Origin: Enoplolaimus lenunculus | Lineage: Eukaryota > Nematoda > Enoplea > Enoplida > Thoracostomopsidae | Assembly: GCA_030248215.1 (NCBI GenBank) | Contig: JASANG010002407.1 | Location: forward strand, 19,844-83,843 | Reading direction: 5' to 3' | Length of the DNA: 64,000 nucleotides | Shown: positions 21,299 to 33,300 of the stretch, one piece after another | How the letters are laid out: each line of letters opens with the position of its first letter | How positions within the stretch are numbered: position 1 is the stretch's first letter | Notes under the pieces: generated by a model | The model's database searches: none | Told to the model about the DNA's origin: nothing | Seen by the model: only the letters and a program-made list of their open reading frames with translations | Program-made: the position numbers and the translations under genes

Positions 21299-21493
21299 GG
21301 CCCATGTAAAGTTCAGGGGCGGAATGTTTTCTGTGACACTTCTATTGAGTAAGCTTTAGCTTTAGACTAATTTTTTGCCTGGCTTAGGCGTAAGCTTAGG
21401 CTTAGGAATATGCTTATTCTTACTCTTGGGCTTAGGCTTAGACTTGGGCTAAGGATTATACTTACTGTTTCGCCCCTGTTCTTTACATTGGCC
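21299..21493 (-). mobile_element. MITE with TTAGGC core (subfamily B)
   Basis: Flanked by GCAACTCT and GCAACTAT (7 of 8). The termini are GGCCCATGTAAAGTTCAGGG and inverse ...CCCTGTTCTTTACATTGGCC. The interior holds TTAGGC units. It lies 300 bp upstream of the TIL gene start. Confidence 0.88.
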
Positions 21494-21801
21494 GCAACTA
21501 TCAATGTAAAGTGATATTTGTCATGAGATATCCGGTTAAGACAGTATTATCAGTGCTTGCGTTTGACGCGGCTTCGCTTCATTATGATGTATTTTACGGT
21601 CGCCCTATCAGAAAATTCTGCGCTGGACATTGTCTGATCCTTTATTGCGCTAGTGATGGCTATGATTTAAACGAAACCTTTCGCAAATTTTGACAAATTC
21701 TAGCATACGTGAAAAAAAAACTAAAATTTCAACTAGCTATGTAATTTTATAATTTTTTTATAAAATAATAAAATAGGTATTTTTTCAACATACAACACTA
21801 A

Positions 21802-24421
21802 ATGTTGTTTTTTGTGCTTTGTTGCATTGCCGGGTATGGTTATGTGAGCGCGGATTTAGCCGGAAATTCATCTATTGGTAAGTGTTGGTTGTGGTACAGC
21901 CTGTCTACGAAGTCAGAACTCTGAGTTTATTTCATATATGACATCAAATTTCATGCAAGGACATTATCAAACCCAAAGATCTTGTATGAAAAGTCTTATA
22001 ACAGATTTCGAAAAGAAATGTTGCCGTCTATTCAAGAAGCAATACTAATTCACACAAAACTGTGTTTTTATTTCCTTACAAATGTCGTCCGATGTAGGCC
22101 TGTAAGTTGTATAGACAAATCCCCAAGCCTAAGCATATACCTAAGCCTACTGTGCATATGTAAACAGAAGCGCATAAGTGTGCACTCCTGGTATATTTCT
22201 GTCCCGGGAAATTGGGACGGCCCTTATAGTAACATGTGGCGAAATAAACATGAAATATCAGCCTTTGCCATAACAAGAAAGTATATAATTGTTTATTTTT
22301 ATATTATAAGGAGGCGTCATGAGTCAACAATGTCAGTTAAACCAAAGGCCTGTATTCTCAAATGCGTATAACACCTATAATCAGTTGGTAACGAATCTTC
22401 AAACTTTCGAATCAGTGAACGCTGAAGCTCAAGATTGAGCGCATTTTTCGCATATGACTTGTTCTACTCTTGTACCAATTTTTTGTGCAGAAACTGCAAT
22501 AGTGAGTCTGAAAACCTATTACTTACTTTTGATAATTCATAAATACACGTATGAGAATATGGGCTAAGGATGCTATGCCTGAACGATCAACTTGTAATAT
22601 ATCAAATTTAGTCAACAACTTTAAAGTATTTGCTTAACTTAAGTGAGCTTTTAAAAACGACAACATGGTTAAATAACTTATCGTATACCTTATTGATATG
22701 TCGTACTTAACCCTTTCTCACATGAATATTTTCTATTTCCCTTGAGACCTACATTTTGCTAGGATTCGAACTCCATTGACTGGAGTGGGAGGCGTATACC
22801 ATCACCACTCAGCTATAGGAGCTTGACGCTCGAGCCCGAGGGGGCTCTCACGTCTTGTGGTGATTTAGTACTATGTATACGTGTTGCAATTGTTAAACAC
22901 GGTGTGATATCTGCACTGAGTTGCCTACAGGCAGCTCAATGTGACAAGTGGTTAAGTATGGTTTCTGCAAACCCAGCCATTAACATTTAATTTGGATGCT
23001 GTAAAATTTTAGTCTGTCTCGAATCTCAGTTTGAAACTTATTTGGAATGCGGCCCGCAATGCGAAGAAACGTGTGATTTTAAACCGGACAACAATTCTGA
23101 ATGCATTCGCAATTGTACGCCTGGCTGCTACTGTCAAGATGGCGCTGTTCGCGGACGTAGAGGATGGTGTGTTCCACGCGAAGAATGTCCTTCAAGTAAA
23201 ATGCCCTGGCCGAATGGCTTACTATCCTAGCCTGCAAATATTGTTATTTTGATCGAACAGATACGATCGAGAACAGAACACTTTCTGGCTCAGGAACAGT
23301 AGTATAAACATATTCCTAAGCCTAAGCCTACGCGTATGGATGAGCCTATTCCTAAGCCTAAGCCTAAGTCTAAGCCTAAGCAAAAATTAGTCTAAAGCTA
23401 AAACTCACTCTGTTACAGCCCCTTCGGAAAACTATCCGGCCCTCTTATATACACGGGTCCACTTTCTTTAAAATTCTATCTGGCAAAGAAATTTTGGCTA
23501 AATTTGGTTCGATTTTTTTCAATTAGGTTCAGTGTCTATCACGAGCTAGTACTACCGTTTGTATTTTAATTTCAAGATTGCAACAAATAGGTCTTTGAAT
23601 CTTTTGTAAATATTTCAGCAAAAATAGCTGAGTTATATATATTTAAAATACAAAATTGGTTAATGTTTAAAAGCATTTTTGATATTTTTAACTCAAGCCA
23701 ATTTAAATTACTAAGCTCATTAATTTAACCAGTGATAGGTGCTAAACAGAATTGAGAATTCATATAGGTATATAATATGTCGTAGGCCGATCTGCTATTT
23801 AGGCGAATTACTAATTTGTCTAGGCCAATGTTCTACACTATGCAATAAGAGTTTGACCTGGGCTATTATTAAACTGTTATTGAACTTACAGTCCAATCAG
23901 GTATGATTGTTCGGACAGATACAAGACCGTTAACCAATAAGCGTTGATCTTACATCACTATTGTTTTGCAACATGTCACAATCGCTATTTGGTCTAGGTC
24001 AATATACTCTATGCTTCAAATAGCAGATCGGCCTTGGTCACTTGATCATTGGCACGAATTGCAGATTGGCCTGCGACATATATGCTAGCAATTGTTGCAA
24101 TATATTTCAGAATGCAAGCAAGGCGAACATCTTGCCTATTGCGGACAATTATGTGCGTGCAGGCATTTGAAACGCTACGGACACTGCAATAGCGTATGTG
24201 CTCAAGGCATTCGCTGTTTCTGTCTTCCAGGTTATGTTAGAGCGGATGCGGATGCTGAAAATAGACCTTCCGGATGTTTACCTCAGACGCAATGTCCCGG
24301 ATACGAAGAATGGGCCAATTTGACGGCGGAAGAGCGAAAACAATTGTTTGACCCTCGCGAACAAACAAATTCGTTTACTGATAGTGTTGTAGAATATTTT
24401 AAAAGTTGGCTATTTGCGTAA
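21802..24421 (+). CDS. Secreted protein with two trypsin-inhibitor-like (TIL) cysteine-rich domains
   Basis: Exons 21802-21877, 23013-23195 and 24111-24421 join (phase 1 at both junctions, GTAAGT and GTAAAA donors, TTTTAG and TTTCAG acceptors) into 189 residues. Exon 1 encodes a signal peptide (MLFFVLCCIAGYGYVSA). Exon 2 encodes a full ten-cysteine TIL module from VCLESQFE to EECPSS, including CGPQCEETC and CTPGCYC. Exon 3 encodes a second module with ten cysteines (CKQGEHLAYCGQLCAC to CLPQTQCP) and an acidic tail of about 40 residues ending WLFA. TIL domains usually inhibit serine proteases outside the cell; the reactive-site target cannot be predicted here. Each domain lies in its own exon. 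A MITE abuts the stop codon. Confidence 0.9.
22707..22955 (-). mobile_element. TTAA-flanked MITE carrying a tRNA-like segment, intact copy
   Basis: Begins TTAACCCTTTCTCACATGAA and ends with the inverse of TTAACCACTTGTCACATTGA. The minus-strand tRNA-like part (22758-22821) has an A-box-like TAGCTGAGTGG and a B-box-like GAGTTCGAATCC, as in the 2.1-2.7 kb copies. It lies in intron 1 of the TIL gene. Confidence 0.75.
23290..23459 (+). mobile_element. GCCTAA-core MITE (subfamily A), left end truncated
   Basis: From GGAACAGTAGTATAAACATA through CCTAAGCC units and AAAAATTAGTCTAAAGCT to the right end ...CTTATATACACGGGTCC. The outer left repeat is missing. It lies in intron 2 of the TIL gene. Confidence 0.75.
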
Positions 24422-24427
24422 TGTGTG

Positions 24428-24590
24428 CAGGGACGTCCTCATTGGGGGCATGAGGGGGCGTGCCTCCCAACTTTGGCTGGTGCCCTCAAATAGGCTTGGT
24501 CTAAAAGTAAACAATCTTGAATTGCAATTGTACTGACCCCCATAATAATTCAGTGCCTCCCTAAGTATAATTATCTACGGACGACCCCTG
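24428..24590 (+). mobile_element. hAT-like MITE inserted at the TIL stop codon
   Basis: The ends CAGGGACGTCC and inverse GGACGACCCCTG. A perfect 8-bp duplication AATGTGTG (24420-24427 and 24591-24598) includes the last two bases of the TIL gene's TAA. 8-bp duplications and CAGGG ends fit the hAT superfamily. Confidence 0.85.
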
Positions 24591-24598
24591 AATGTGTG

Positions 24599-26800
24599 TG
24601 TTATTTGCGGTTCATTATTAAATTTGAGTTCAAAACACAAAGCAAAAAGTTTAAAACTTACTCTATTGCGGACGCATGGAAAAACGTTATAATAATAATA
24701 ATAATAATAATATTAATAGCGACAATAATAATAATCAGTCCCTGAAAGGGTCAGAAAGACGGGGTACACATATCCTGTACGAATCAGTCATACGAGATAT
24801 TAAACAATTAGCAAAATCGGCTACATTATTTAGTGCAGTTTTGTGCGAAAATTAACACTGTTCGGGAAAACTTGTTTTACCGTGGAAATCATTCACAGTC
24901 AAGTCGCTATTAAGACCGCGTAACTGTAAGCATTCAGTGGTTTTCTACACTTTCAAAAACAGTTTTCAATCGATATTTTTCTAATAAATAACTTCTCACT
25001 TATGTTTGTAAAACTCTTGAACGCGGCATAAATAAAGTTGTTGAAGGACGGGTATTTTTTTTTAATTTTTCAGTCAAGCAACTGAATGATACCAATATTA
25101 TAGAAAATGAACAGTTATAAACTCATAAGTTGTAGACCAACAGAAACGAGAAATTGACTGCGAATGACTTACAGCAAAACAAATCACAAATCAGGTTACA
25201 ACTTCACACTTACTGTAACAGGTGCAACAATTTCTTTGAAGACATATTTGACATCAAACGCTGATTTAAAATTTAAGGGCATAAATGGTTATTCGAGCCC
25301 AAGGCCGCTTTACACTGTAAATTCTAATGAGTTCATGCGGGGTTCACGTTATAACCAGGGCAGCTTGGGGCACGTTTTGTCCCTATTATACTCTTGGGTA
25401 ACATTTTGTCTGCTTATAAACCCTATATCGCATTCAAAAATTCGTAATTGTCTGCTATCATCATGTGTAGATCACCTTTTGTCGTTCAATATCATATGAT
25501 ATTCGACGTATTGTCAGCAAATATCATATGATATATTTTCAAATGTCTGCATATTTGAGGTAACATACCCAAATTGTCCTGTTGAATATCATATAATACT
25601 AGAATTTGAAATTTGAATTTTTGAATTATGACACTGCTTTTCTAAGCGGTTTTGTGCCGGAAATGACTTTGCAGACGTGTAATTGATATTTTAAGCACAG
25701 CTGTGCCTCTGCCGTCCGACTTTCCATTAATTTAGTACAAATTGTTAATAGACGAGAGTCAAAAATAGGATTACCGTTTTCCGGAGGGATCATGGCACTA
25801 AAACGTGGGGTCCTTTTTCAAAATCTTAGATTTAAACCCTGAAGTAACCGCTACATGACCAAATATTGCAAAAGAAGCCATTGTATAGTTTATACCCAGC
25901 AATTTGACTCATTATAAAATAGACGGTCTTTAGGACGTCTCAATATTATTATTATTAATAATAATAATAAAAATAATTGACTCCTTTTAAATTTGATCGA
26001 CCCATATTTACTTATAAAGAAACGCATATTTTTCATAGATGTGACAATTTTGAGTGAAATTTTGAATATTACACTTAAATTAAAGCGTAATTAAGAGAAA
26101 AGCGGGGTTACAGGGAATACCATGTTTAAAATAGGCATTTTTATTGGCGTTAGAATTAACCAAGTGCTTTAGAAGATTAAAAAATTTCGTTTAAACTTTA
26201 TTCTACTCCAATAGTAAGCGCTTGTCATGCCCTGATGCATATCCGAATACATTTTTCAGCGCTAAAATATTTTCCGAAATAATTAAAGTTTAAGAATTTA
26301 TTCAATAAATCATTTGACGAGACCATAGAACAACAAAACCAAATAGCACTCAGTGCGCAATAAAAAGTAGTTGGAAGAAAAATTGTTGGAGGGGGCACAC
26401 AAACCCGGTAGCCCCCTTTAAAATTTACGGCCATGAATTTTGTAGTTTAGTAGATATATACATGTTTACCTACCGTTATTAATTCTATTGTATTGTGTTT
26501 ATTTCAGTGGTATTGAGAGTGCAACTTTCGTCCGTAAAGTGGAAATTTCAATGGGAAGTGTTATGTTGTTTTCTCACATTTGAACAAGTTACAAATTTAA
26601 ACACGTTTAAGTATACTTTTCATTTTGTTTATATTTATTTGACGTTTTTACTCAAAATCAATTTCATACTCTTATCTTTTGAACGACTTATGATCACTTT
26701 AAAGGGTAGGTATTTGAACCGCTGTTCAGGATCAGAGCGGGCCATATTCACCATAAAGATATACTTTTTCAAGCTTGATTTTACCAAGTATTGGTGCGTA
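24599..26800. other. Intergenic, no gene seen
   Basis: Contains an (ATA)n microsatellite at about 24691-24715, a shorter ATT/AAT tract near 25945-25972, repeated ATATCATATGATAT words near 25490-25600 that recur at 36430-36850, and a CACTGTAAATTC fragment near 25312. No supported exon. Confidence 0.4.
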
Positions 26801-27010
26801 CACTGCAAAAAATGGTGAGTCAAATTGACGTTCCGAAATAGGCTTTTCGGGACTATACATAAATTGAGTCAAAATTCAAATCCACCAGAGTTCACATTCG
26901 ACACGCTGAGGTGCACGTATGACTCATTGGAATGGAATTTGACTGAGTTTGTGTAGCTTCGAAGAGCATATTTCGGAGAGAGTTAATTTGACTCACCATT
27001 TTTTGAAGCG
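26801..27010. mobile_element. Foldback MITE, CACTGCAAAAAATGG family
   Basis: CACTGCAAAAAATGGTGAGT on the left, inverse ...ACTCACCATTTTTTGAAGCG on the right. The internal GGGACTATACATAAATTGAG arm pairs imperfectly with its partner. Confidence 0.75.
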
Positions 27011-27947
27011 TAGCAAAGGTGTGCTTGATTTAACAACCAATTGCAAGATGGGTTCTTTTTAAAGTGAACATTTTAGAATTATTTTCTTACCTTAAAATGA
27101 GAAAAAACAATATAAAATCGTTTTTGAATTTGGATTCACATCTATAGTTAAAGCTGAAATGCTTCACATACGTATTTTGGGCACCGTTTCAGCTGACTTT
27201 ATAGTAGTATTCAAATTAAATATATTGTTAAAGTTTTTCTAACAGTTCGAAATAGAACATTGCGTTTTGTTTTATCTGTTAGTCTACAAGATTTTTCATT
27301 GCGTTGCGACATTGGCGGGGAATATGTTGGCGTCGGTTGAAAATATTGCATCCTGGCTTGTAAATAATATTTTACATATCCGGGTGTGCGAATATACACT
27401 ACTTCTAGCGGGCACGTATAGGCAGATGAGGGCCAGGAGCTCAGGCCACAAAAATTTTGCCCCCCTCACGAGAACGGAAACCTATGCACGCGTTTCCCCC
27501 AAAAAAATTTTAGGCTACGCTCCGGTCGCTTAGTACGATAACAGCATAGTCATAAAAAATTTTTGAAACCATATCTGCGCCGGAAAACACGTCATCAAAC
27601 GGATTACACTCAAAATGCCGCTAGCGGGGAGCAGGAATCTTAAAACCAAAATTTGGTATTTAGCATTTAATAACGTTAAAGTCAAATTTGGCTTATCGTT
27701 CGGTTCGGTCGGATTAAAGGTTCTCAAAAACGGCCTTGGATCGGCTTCTGCTACACTGTCACAAACCGATTGATCTGGCTAAACCAATTTCTGTTTACTT
27801 TAAGACTATTTTTATCAGGCACCGTGTGTGATTACTCACTACTTTAATTTATTAGTCATCTGAACAAAGTAACAAATGATTCACTAGAGTCAATGGTTTG
27901 AAAGCTGGCCTAGACATCAAAACGAATATTTTGTATGCTTTGGAGTA
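27011..27947. other. Intergenic, no gene seen
   Basis: Scattered short frames, no recognised repeat structure except a GGCTACGCTCCGG stretch near 27512. No supported exon. Confidence 0.35.
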
Positions 27948-28216
27948 AAGGGTTGCGCTATACTCGACGTCCGGCGCCGTCCGTCACCGCGCGTCGCCCA
28001 TACGGCACCGTCCATCATCCGTACGGCGTCGTCCGTCACCGTGAGTCATCCCTACGGCGTCGTCCGTTCCGGTGAGTCATCCGTACAGCGCCGTCCGTCA
28101 CCGTTCGTACATACGTTATCGTACGTAAGTTCTTTGTGTACGATACCGCACGGTGACGGACGGCAACGAACGGTGACGGACGGCGTCGGACGTCAACAAA
28201 AGCATAGCGCTATCCT
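27948..28216. mobile_element. Palindromic GGGTTGCGCTATACT MITE with CGTCCGTCACCG repeats
   Basis: Begins AGGGTTGCGCTATACTCGAC and ends with the inverse GTCAACAAAAGCATAGCGC. The left half has five or six spaced variants of GCGTCGTCCGTCACCGTGAG, while the right half has the inverse GACGGACGGCAACGAACGGT. The central block around ACGTTATCGTACGTAAG is the turn. Confidence 0.8.
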
Positions 28217-28431
28217 AACTTGTCCCGAGGTTAAAAATTCTCCGCTTTTGAATCTGTTGAAGAATAAAGCTTTAAGCACGGTTTAATACAGAGTTTTTGC
28301 TCTAGGATGTGGGCAGTATTATAGCGAGTGTTTCGATAAGGCTTTTATCGTGAACGTTTTTAACAGTAGGGAAGTATTTTTCTAGTTGTTACAGTAGCAA
28401 ATTATTAATGTAACAATGTCAAACTAGTTGC

Positions 28432-28598
28432 AATAGGCCCGTAGCCAGCCAACCTTGCTAGGTGGGCTAAAAAATTTTCAGCAGGGGCATTTAAAGGTTT
28501 TCAGTGACTTACAACAAGCAAAGTTGAACATCTTCTAGGGGTGCCAACATATTTCCAGGGGGACTGAGTATCCATGTCCCCCTTGGCTACGGAACCGG
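28432..28598 (+). mobile_element. MITE of the GGCCCGTAGCCAG family
   Basis: Starts AGGCCCGTAGCCAGCCAACC and ends ...CCCCCTTGGCTACGG. Shares TTGCTAGGTGGGCTAAAAAA and TTTTCAGTGACTTACAA with the 58755 copy. Confidence 0.7.
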
Positions 28599-29622
28599 GT
28601 TAGCAGAACACATCAAATGCGAAAACGTGCTTGAGTTAGAACCTTTACCTATCACCATTGGCGATATATAAATGCTACCAGAGGCGTAAGGATTAGACTT
28701 TAAACGCTATGACTAGCAATTAGGCCTAAGCTTTGAAAACGTTTAGGGAAATCAGACACCATAGCCCGTGAGCTTCGATATGAAAAACAATAATCTCAGT
28801 GATGATATGTTTCTTTTCAAAGGGCAAAACAATTATATGGTCTAAATTTTGCGAGAACAGAAACAGGAACAACAATTGAATTTCTTGCAGGAACCGGAAC
28901 AGGAACACGAACCGGAGCAGTAACAGAATTTCTTTGCAGAACCCGCAACACGAACAGGAACCGGAATTTGAAATAATTTTCAACACCGGATGACTGTTGG
29001 ACATTTTAGAAAACTTGTCATGGTATAATTTCTGTATTTGTTATAAATCAATATTTCATATTCAAAGCGTATGGTGTCGTTTGCACAAGGAGTTACTAGC
29101 AACAAATTGCTGTCTTCAATAAAAAAATTACGGCAAATTCACTCCTCGAAATATTTCAAATTTTTTAGCTGCAGATACTGCGTCCCTGGCCAACGCTTTA
29201 CTCATCGATGTCTTGATCCACAGGGGAACTATTTATGAAAATGTATTTATGAGCAAAATAATTGAATAATCTTTCAGTTAAAACGTTTCAATAAAAAATA
29301 CTACCGCAAATTACAGGGTTGATCTATAGTTAAAAGACAGTCTTTAATGTGGGATCATAAATATGAAGCGACTCAGTAAACTTTTCCTACAGTTTCTTTG
29401 TTCTTTTTCAATGTGAATTTTTATGAAAAATTAAATTTTTTGAATTATGTAAAAGCGTTGAACTTTAAGTGATTGGGTGCTAAAACTACTATTTAAAGTA
29501 TTTATTGTCAAAGGTATAAATTATCTTAATTATAGGTAAATTTTAAAACAGTTACTTTAAACAATTTAACACAAGAATTTGTAATATCTGGATTTCTGCG
29601 GAGGTTACTTGTTCACTGTTTT
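28599..29622. other. Intergenic, no gene seen
   Basis: Around 28855-28990 the words GGAACAGGAACA and AACCGGA recur; the same words occur at 58015-58090, so this is probably another dispersed repeat. No exon supported. Confidence 0.35.
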
Positions 29623-29900
29623 AAGCCCTATTCACACGCGCAAGTTTTTGCAGCGAGATCCTACAGCTGCATCTTGCAGTTGCAAGCATTGTCCAAAATC
29701 CTGTTCGAAAAACTTGCAGCTGCAAATAATTCATTAAAAATCATTGCTAGGAATTCAGTTCACATGTGTAAATAACCATGCAAGTTCACTGAATTTATTG
29801 CAGCCGCTTTCTCATTGGCTGCTGAAAAAATGCACGTTCTGCGTGCAATTTGCAGCTGCAAGTTCTCGCAGTAAAAACTTGAACGTGTGAACAGGACTTT
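29623..29900. mobile_element. MITE with CAGCTGCAA-rich inverted repeats
   Basis: The left end AAGCCCTATTCACACGCGCA and right end inverse AAAGTCCTGTTCACACGTTC pair. The arms continue through AGTTTTTGCAGCGAGA and its inverse TCTCGCAGTAAAAACTT, and CAGCTGCAA recurs four times. Confidence 0.75.
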
Positions 29901-30335
29901 ACAAAAGTTATGGTATAAACCTTAACGTTGTATGTGTATAGGTATACAAATACCTCGCAAGCGAAGCGAGCCACAGATCAGCGTGTAATTTTTACATTAA
30001 ATATTACAAAATTCTAATACGAAATTTTAGTCTTGGTGGGGATTAGAGGTCTAAACCACACCCCTATACTTTTCAAAGGGTGTCGATTATCATCTCAGAC
30101 AACCCTATCCCACCTGCTTGATTAACGTTGGTTGATAATTCGTTGATGAAAAAGTTAAGTAAATGCCAACATTCTACATAGTAGCTAGTTTCTGAATTTA
30201 TACAATGCGGATTGTATATAATAATTTAAAGAAACTTTACATCTGTTTTTTAGAGTTAATTTTAAGTGTAGCCGTGGCATCATAGTATTTATTAATATTA
30301 ATATATACTTAATTCTCAACTTATTTTGTATTAAT

Positions 30336-33300
30336 ATGAAAGAATTTAAGCTTGTCATACTTGGTTCGGGTGGAGTTGGCAAGAGTGCATTAGTAAGTTT
30401 TTTTGCAGTGCCACATGGTTTGGTTAAATATAAAGAAATGTTTTAACCCTATTTTTTCTAAAATTTATTTATTCAAAATGGTAAAATCGGTATGCGGTTC
30501 ATGAGTCTAATTTTTGTAACAAATATATATAAAGACTGAAACTGCTTCTTAACTAGGTATATACATTGCTTTGTTGTGGTTAAAAAATACTTAGAAAGCC
30601 AATTAAACTCACAGGATTCACGTTCTCGTTCCTAATCCAGCTTAAACTAAGTCAAAGGTCGGCTAAAGTCATGTTTCTGTATAATTCAGCTAACGTTAAA
30701 ACACATCCAAGCGAAAATAAAGCAGGCATGGGTCCCTTGTTTCCAGTTTATTAATTTCATCCAAATTTGCTAACTGGTATATAGGCTGTTCGCATATTTG
30801 AAAAAATTATACAACTTGTATATTTTAGACGGTACGTTACGTTCAAAATATGTTCATTGATAAATATGATCCTACAATTGAAGACAGCTACAGAACGGTA
30901 AAAACCACTTTTAATGCTCTTGTACATGCTGTAGTGACCCGAAAAAGTGGGGCGTCTCATTTTGAGTCCCAATCAATAGGAGTCCGTATCCCTAATAAGC
31001 GGCCGTAAGCGGATAGTGAGTTGGAATCTTTATAAAGCGTACTTAGGTTTTGAAAGTAACATTCCAAAGTAGTTTTGCGACACGTATTAGAATAGGGCTG
31101 TGACAAGAGTTGCCAGTGGCAAAGGACTCATATTTATTTGGCTTCTCCAGAGGGTACCCCTCTTGTTATTCGGTTACGGACTGTTATTTATTATCAACCA
31201 GTCTTCCGCCACCCTTGCTTGCTGAAATACATCCGGTATTGCAACAATCCATTGAATTAAACGTTTTTTACCGTGCATCAAAAGCTTGAGCGATAATGCA
31301 AGGTTACTTTGGAATGTTACTTTCAATACTTAAGTAAGCATTAAAAAATCGAACACCACTTTATTTGGTCCTAGAGTCATTTTTGCACTACAATTAGGGA
31401 CAATTGACGTTTATGGACTCAAATTTGGGTTAATGGACTCTATCTGCTTACGAACACTTATTACGAATACACACTCCTATTGATTGGGACTCAAAATGGG
31501 AACCCCCCTGTTATTACACCCCTCTTATTCAGGTGGTCCCTACAGTAATGACCATTTAATTTTGCGAAATCTACAAGCAAACTTGCTGGTGTTTACTTTT
31601 TCTATTAGAAGCAGTTTGAATTTTAACTGTTCTTGTTTTAGCAAAAGACAATCGATAACGAAACGGTACAAATAGAAATACTGGATACTGCTGGAACGGT
31701 TAGTTCAATGGCGGATCGATGGGGAGGCCACCCCGGCCGTGGCCCCCCCAACAGCATCTCGACAAAAATTATATAGCAATTTTGTGACAATAGTTCGTGG
31801 TTTGTGTGTGGGTCAAAAGTAAGTTTATCACCTGTGAAATTTTGCCCCCCCCCCATTTTGAGATCTTGGATCCGCCACTGGGTTAGTTTGAAGCACAAGT
31901 TATACAACGCCTACCACGGTATTAACCGGTAATAGCTACTACTACACTGTAGATTCCAGTGAATTGATTTTGATTCGAGTCGAATCGTTGAGTGTGAATT
32001 TGGTGTTTTACAGCTCACAAATTCTGAACTGAGTGAACTCATTCTTAGTCAAATAAGCAACTCACCTGGAATGGCCAATAAAGAACAGCGGCGGAACAGT
32101 ATAATATACATATTCCTAAGCCTAAGTCTAAGTCAAAGCCTAAGCGTAAGAATGAGCATATTCCTCAGCCTCAGCCTAAGTGTAAGCATAATCGCACAAG
32201 AATGAGCATATTCCTAAGCCTAAGCCTAAGTGTAAGCATAATCGATAAGAATGAGCATATTCCTAAACCTAAGTCTAAGTCTAAGCCTAAGCGTAAGAAT
32301 GAGCATATTCCTCAGCCTAAGCCTAAGTCTAAGCCTAAGCGTAAGAATCAACATATTCCTCAGCCTAAACCTAAGTCTAAGCCTAAGCGTAAGAATGAGC
32401 ATATTCTTAAGCCTAAGCCTAAGTTTAAGCCTAAGCGTAAGAATGGGCATATTCCTAAGCCTAAACCTAAGTCTAAGCCTAAGCGTAAGAATGAGCATAT
32501 TCCTAAGCCTAAGCCTATGTCTAAGCCTAAGCGTAAGAATGAGCATATTCCTAAGCCAAAGCCTATGTCTAAGCCTAAGCGTAAGAATGAGCATATTCCT
32601 AAGCCTAACCCTAAGTGTAAAGCCTAATCGTATAAGAATGAGCATATTCCTAAGCCTAACCCTAAGTGTAAAGCCTAATCGTATAAGAATGAGCATATTC
32701 CTAAGCCTAAGCCTACTAAGCCTAACCCTAAGTGTAAAGCCTAATCGTATAAGAATGAGCATATTCCTATACCTAAGCCTAAGCCAAGCCAAAAAATTAG
32801 TCTAAAGCTTTTACGATTACTCTTTTCTAGTCACACGGAAAAGCATTCCGCCCCTGATCTGTACATGGCCCGACTTTGTTTTAAAATGTTTGGTTGTAGG
32901 AACAATTCACTGCAATGCGAGATTTGTATATGAGAAATGGAGATGGATTTGTGCTGGTATACTCAATTGCGTGTCGGACGTCATTTTTAGACGTTGAAGA
33001 TATCAGATCGCAAATTGTTGCAGTTAAGAATGATCCATGTGTAGGCATTTTTTGCTGATTTATTTTAATTTTTAGTGTATTTTTATCGAAGGTTTTACGC
33101 GCACATTAAAACGAATATTTGCTATTGGACCACAGGCGGAAAAAACGGTGAGTCAAATTGAGTCTCGGAAATAGGCACTACGGGACTATACAAACGGAGT
33201 CCAAATTGAGTCTCGGAAATAGACTCTACAGGACTACACAAACTGAGTCCAAATCGACTCAGCCAGAGTCACAACGGTGCGAGTCAGTAAGTCGAATTTT

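Noticed and set aside
26495-26818. 107-codon frame as a gene
   Set aside because: Low-complexity AT-rich translation, it runs into a MITE, and there are no splice partners or recognisable domain.
32202-32805. Overlapping 140-188-codon frames on both strands, Lys/Pro-rich on one and Leu/Arg or Leu/Ser-rich on others
   Set aside because: They are produced by the 6-bp period of the GCCTAA core, which keeps all frames open. They have no start context, no splicing and match the same artefact at 13749-14099.
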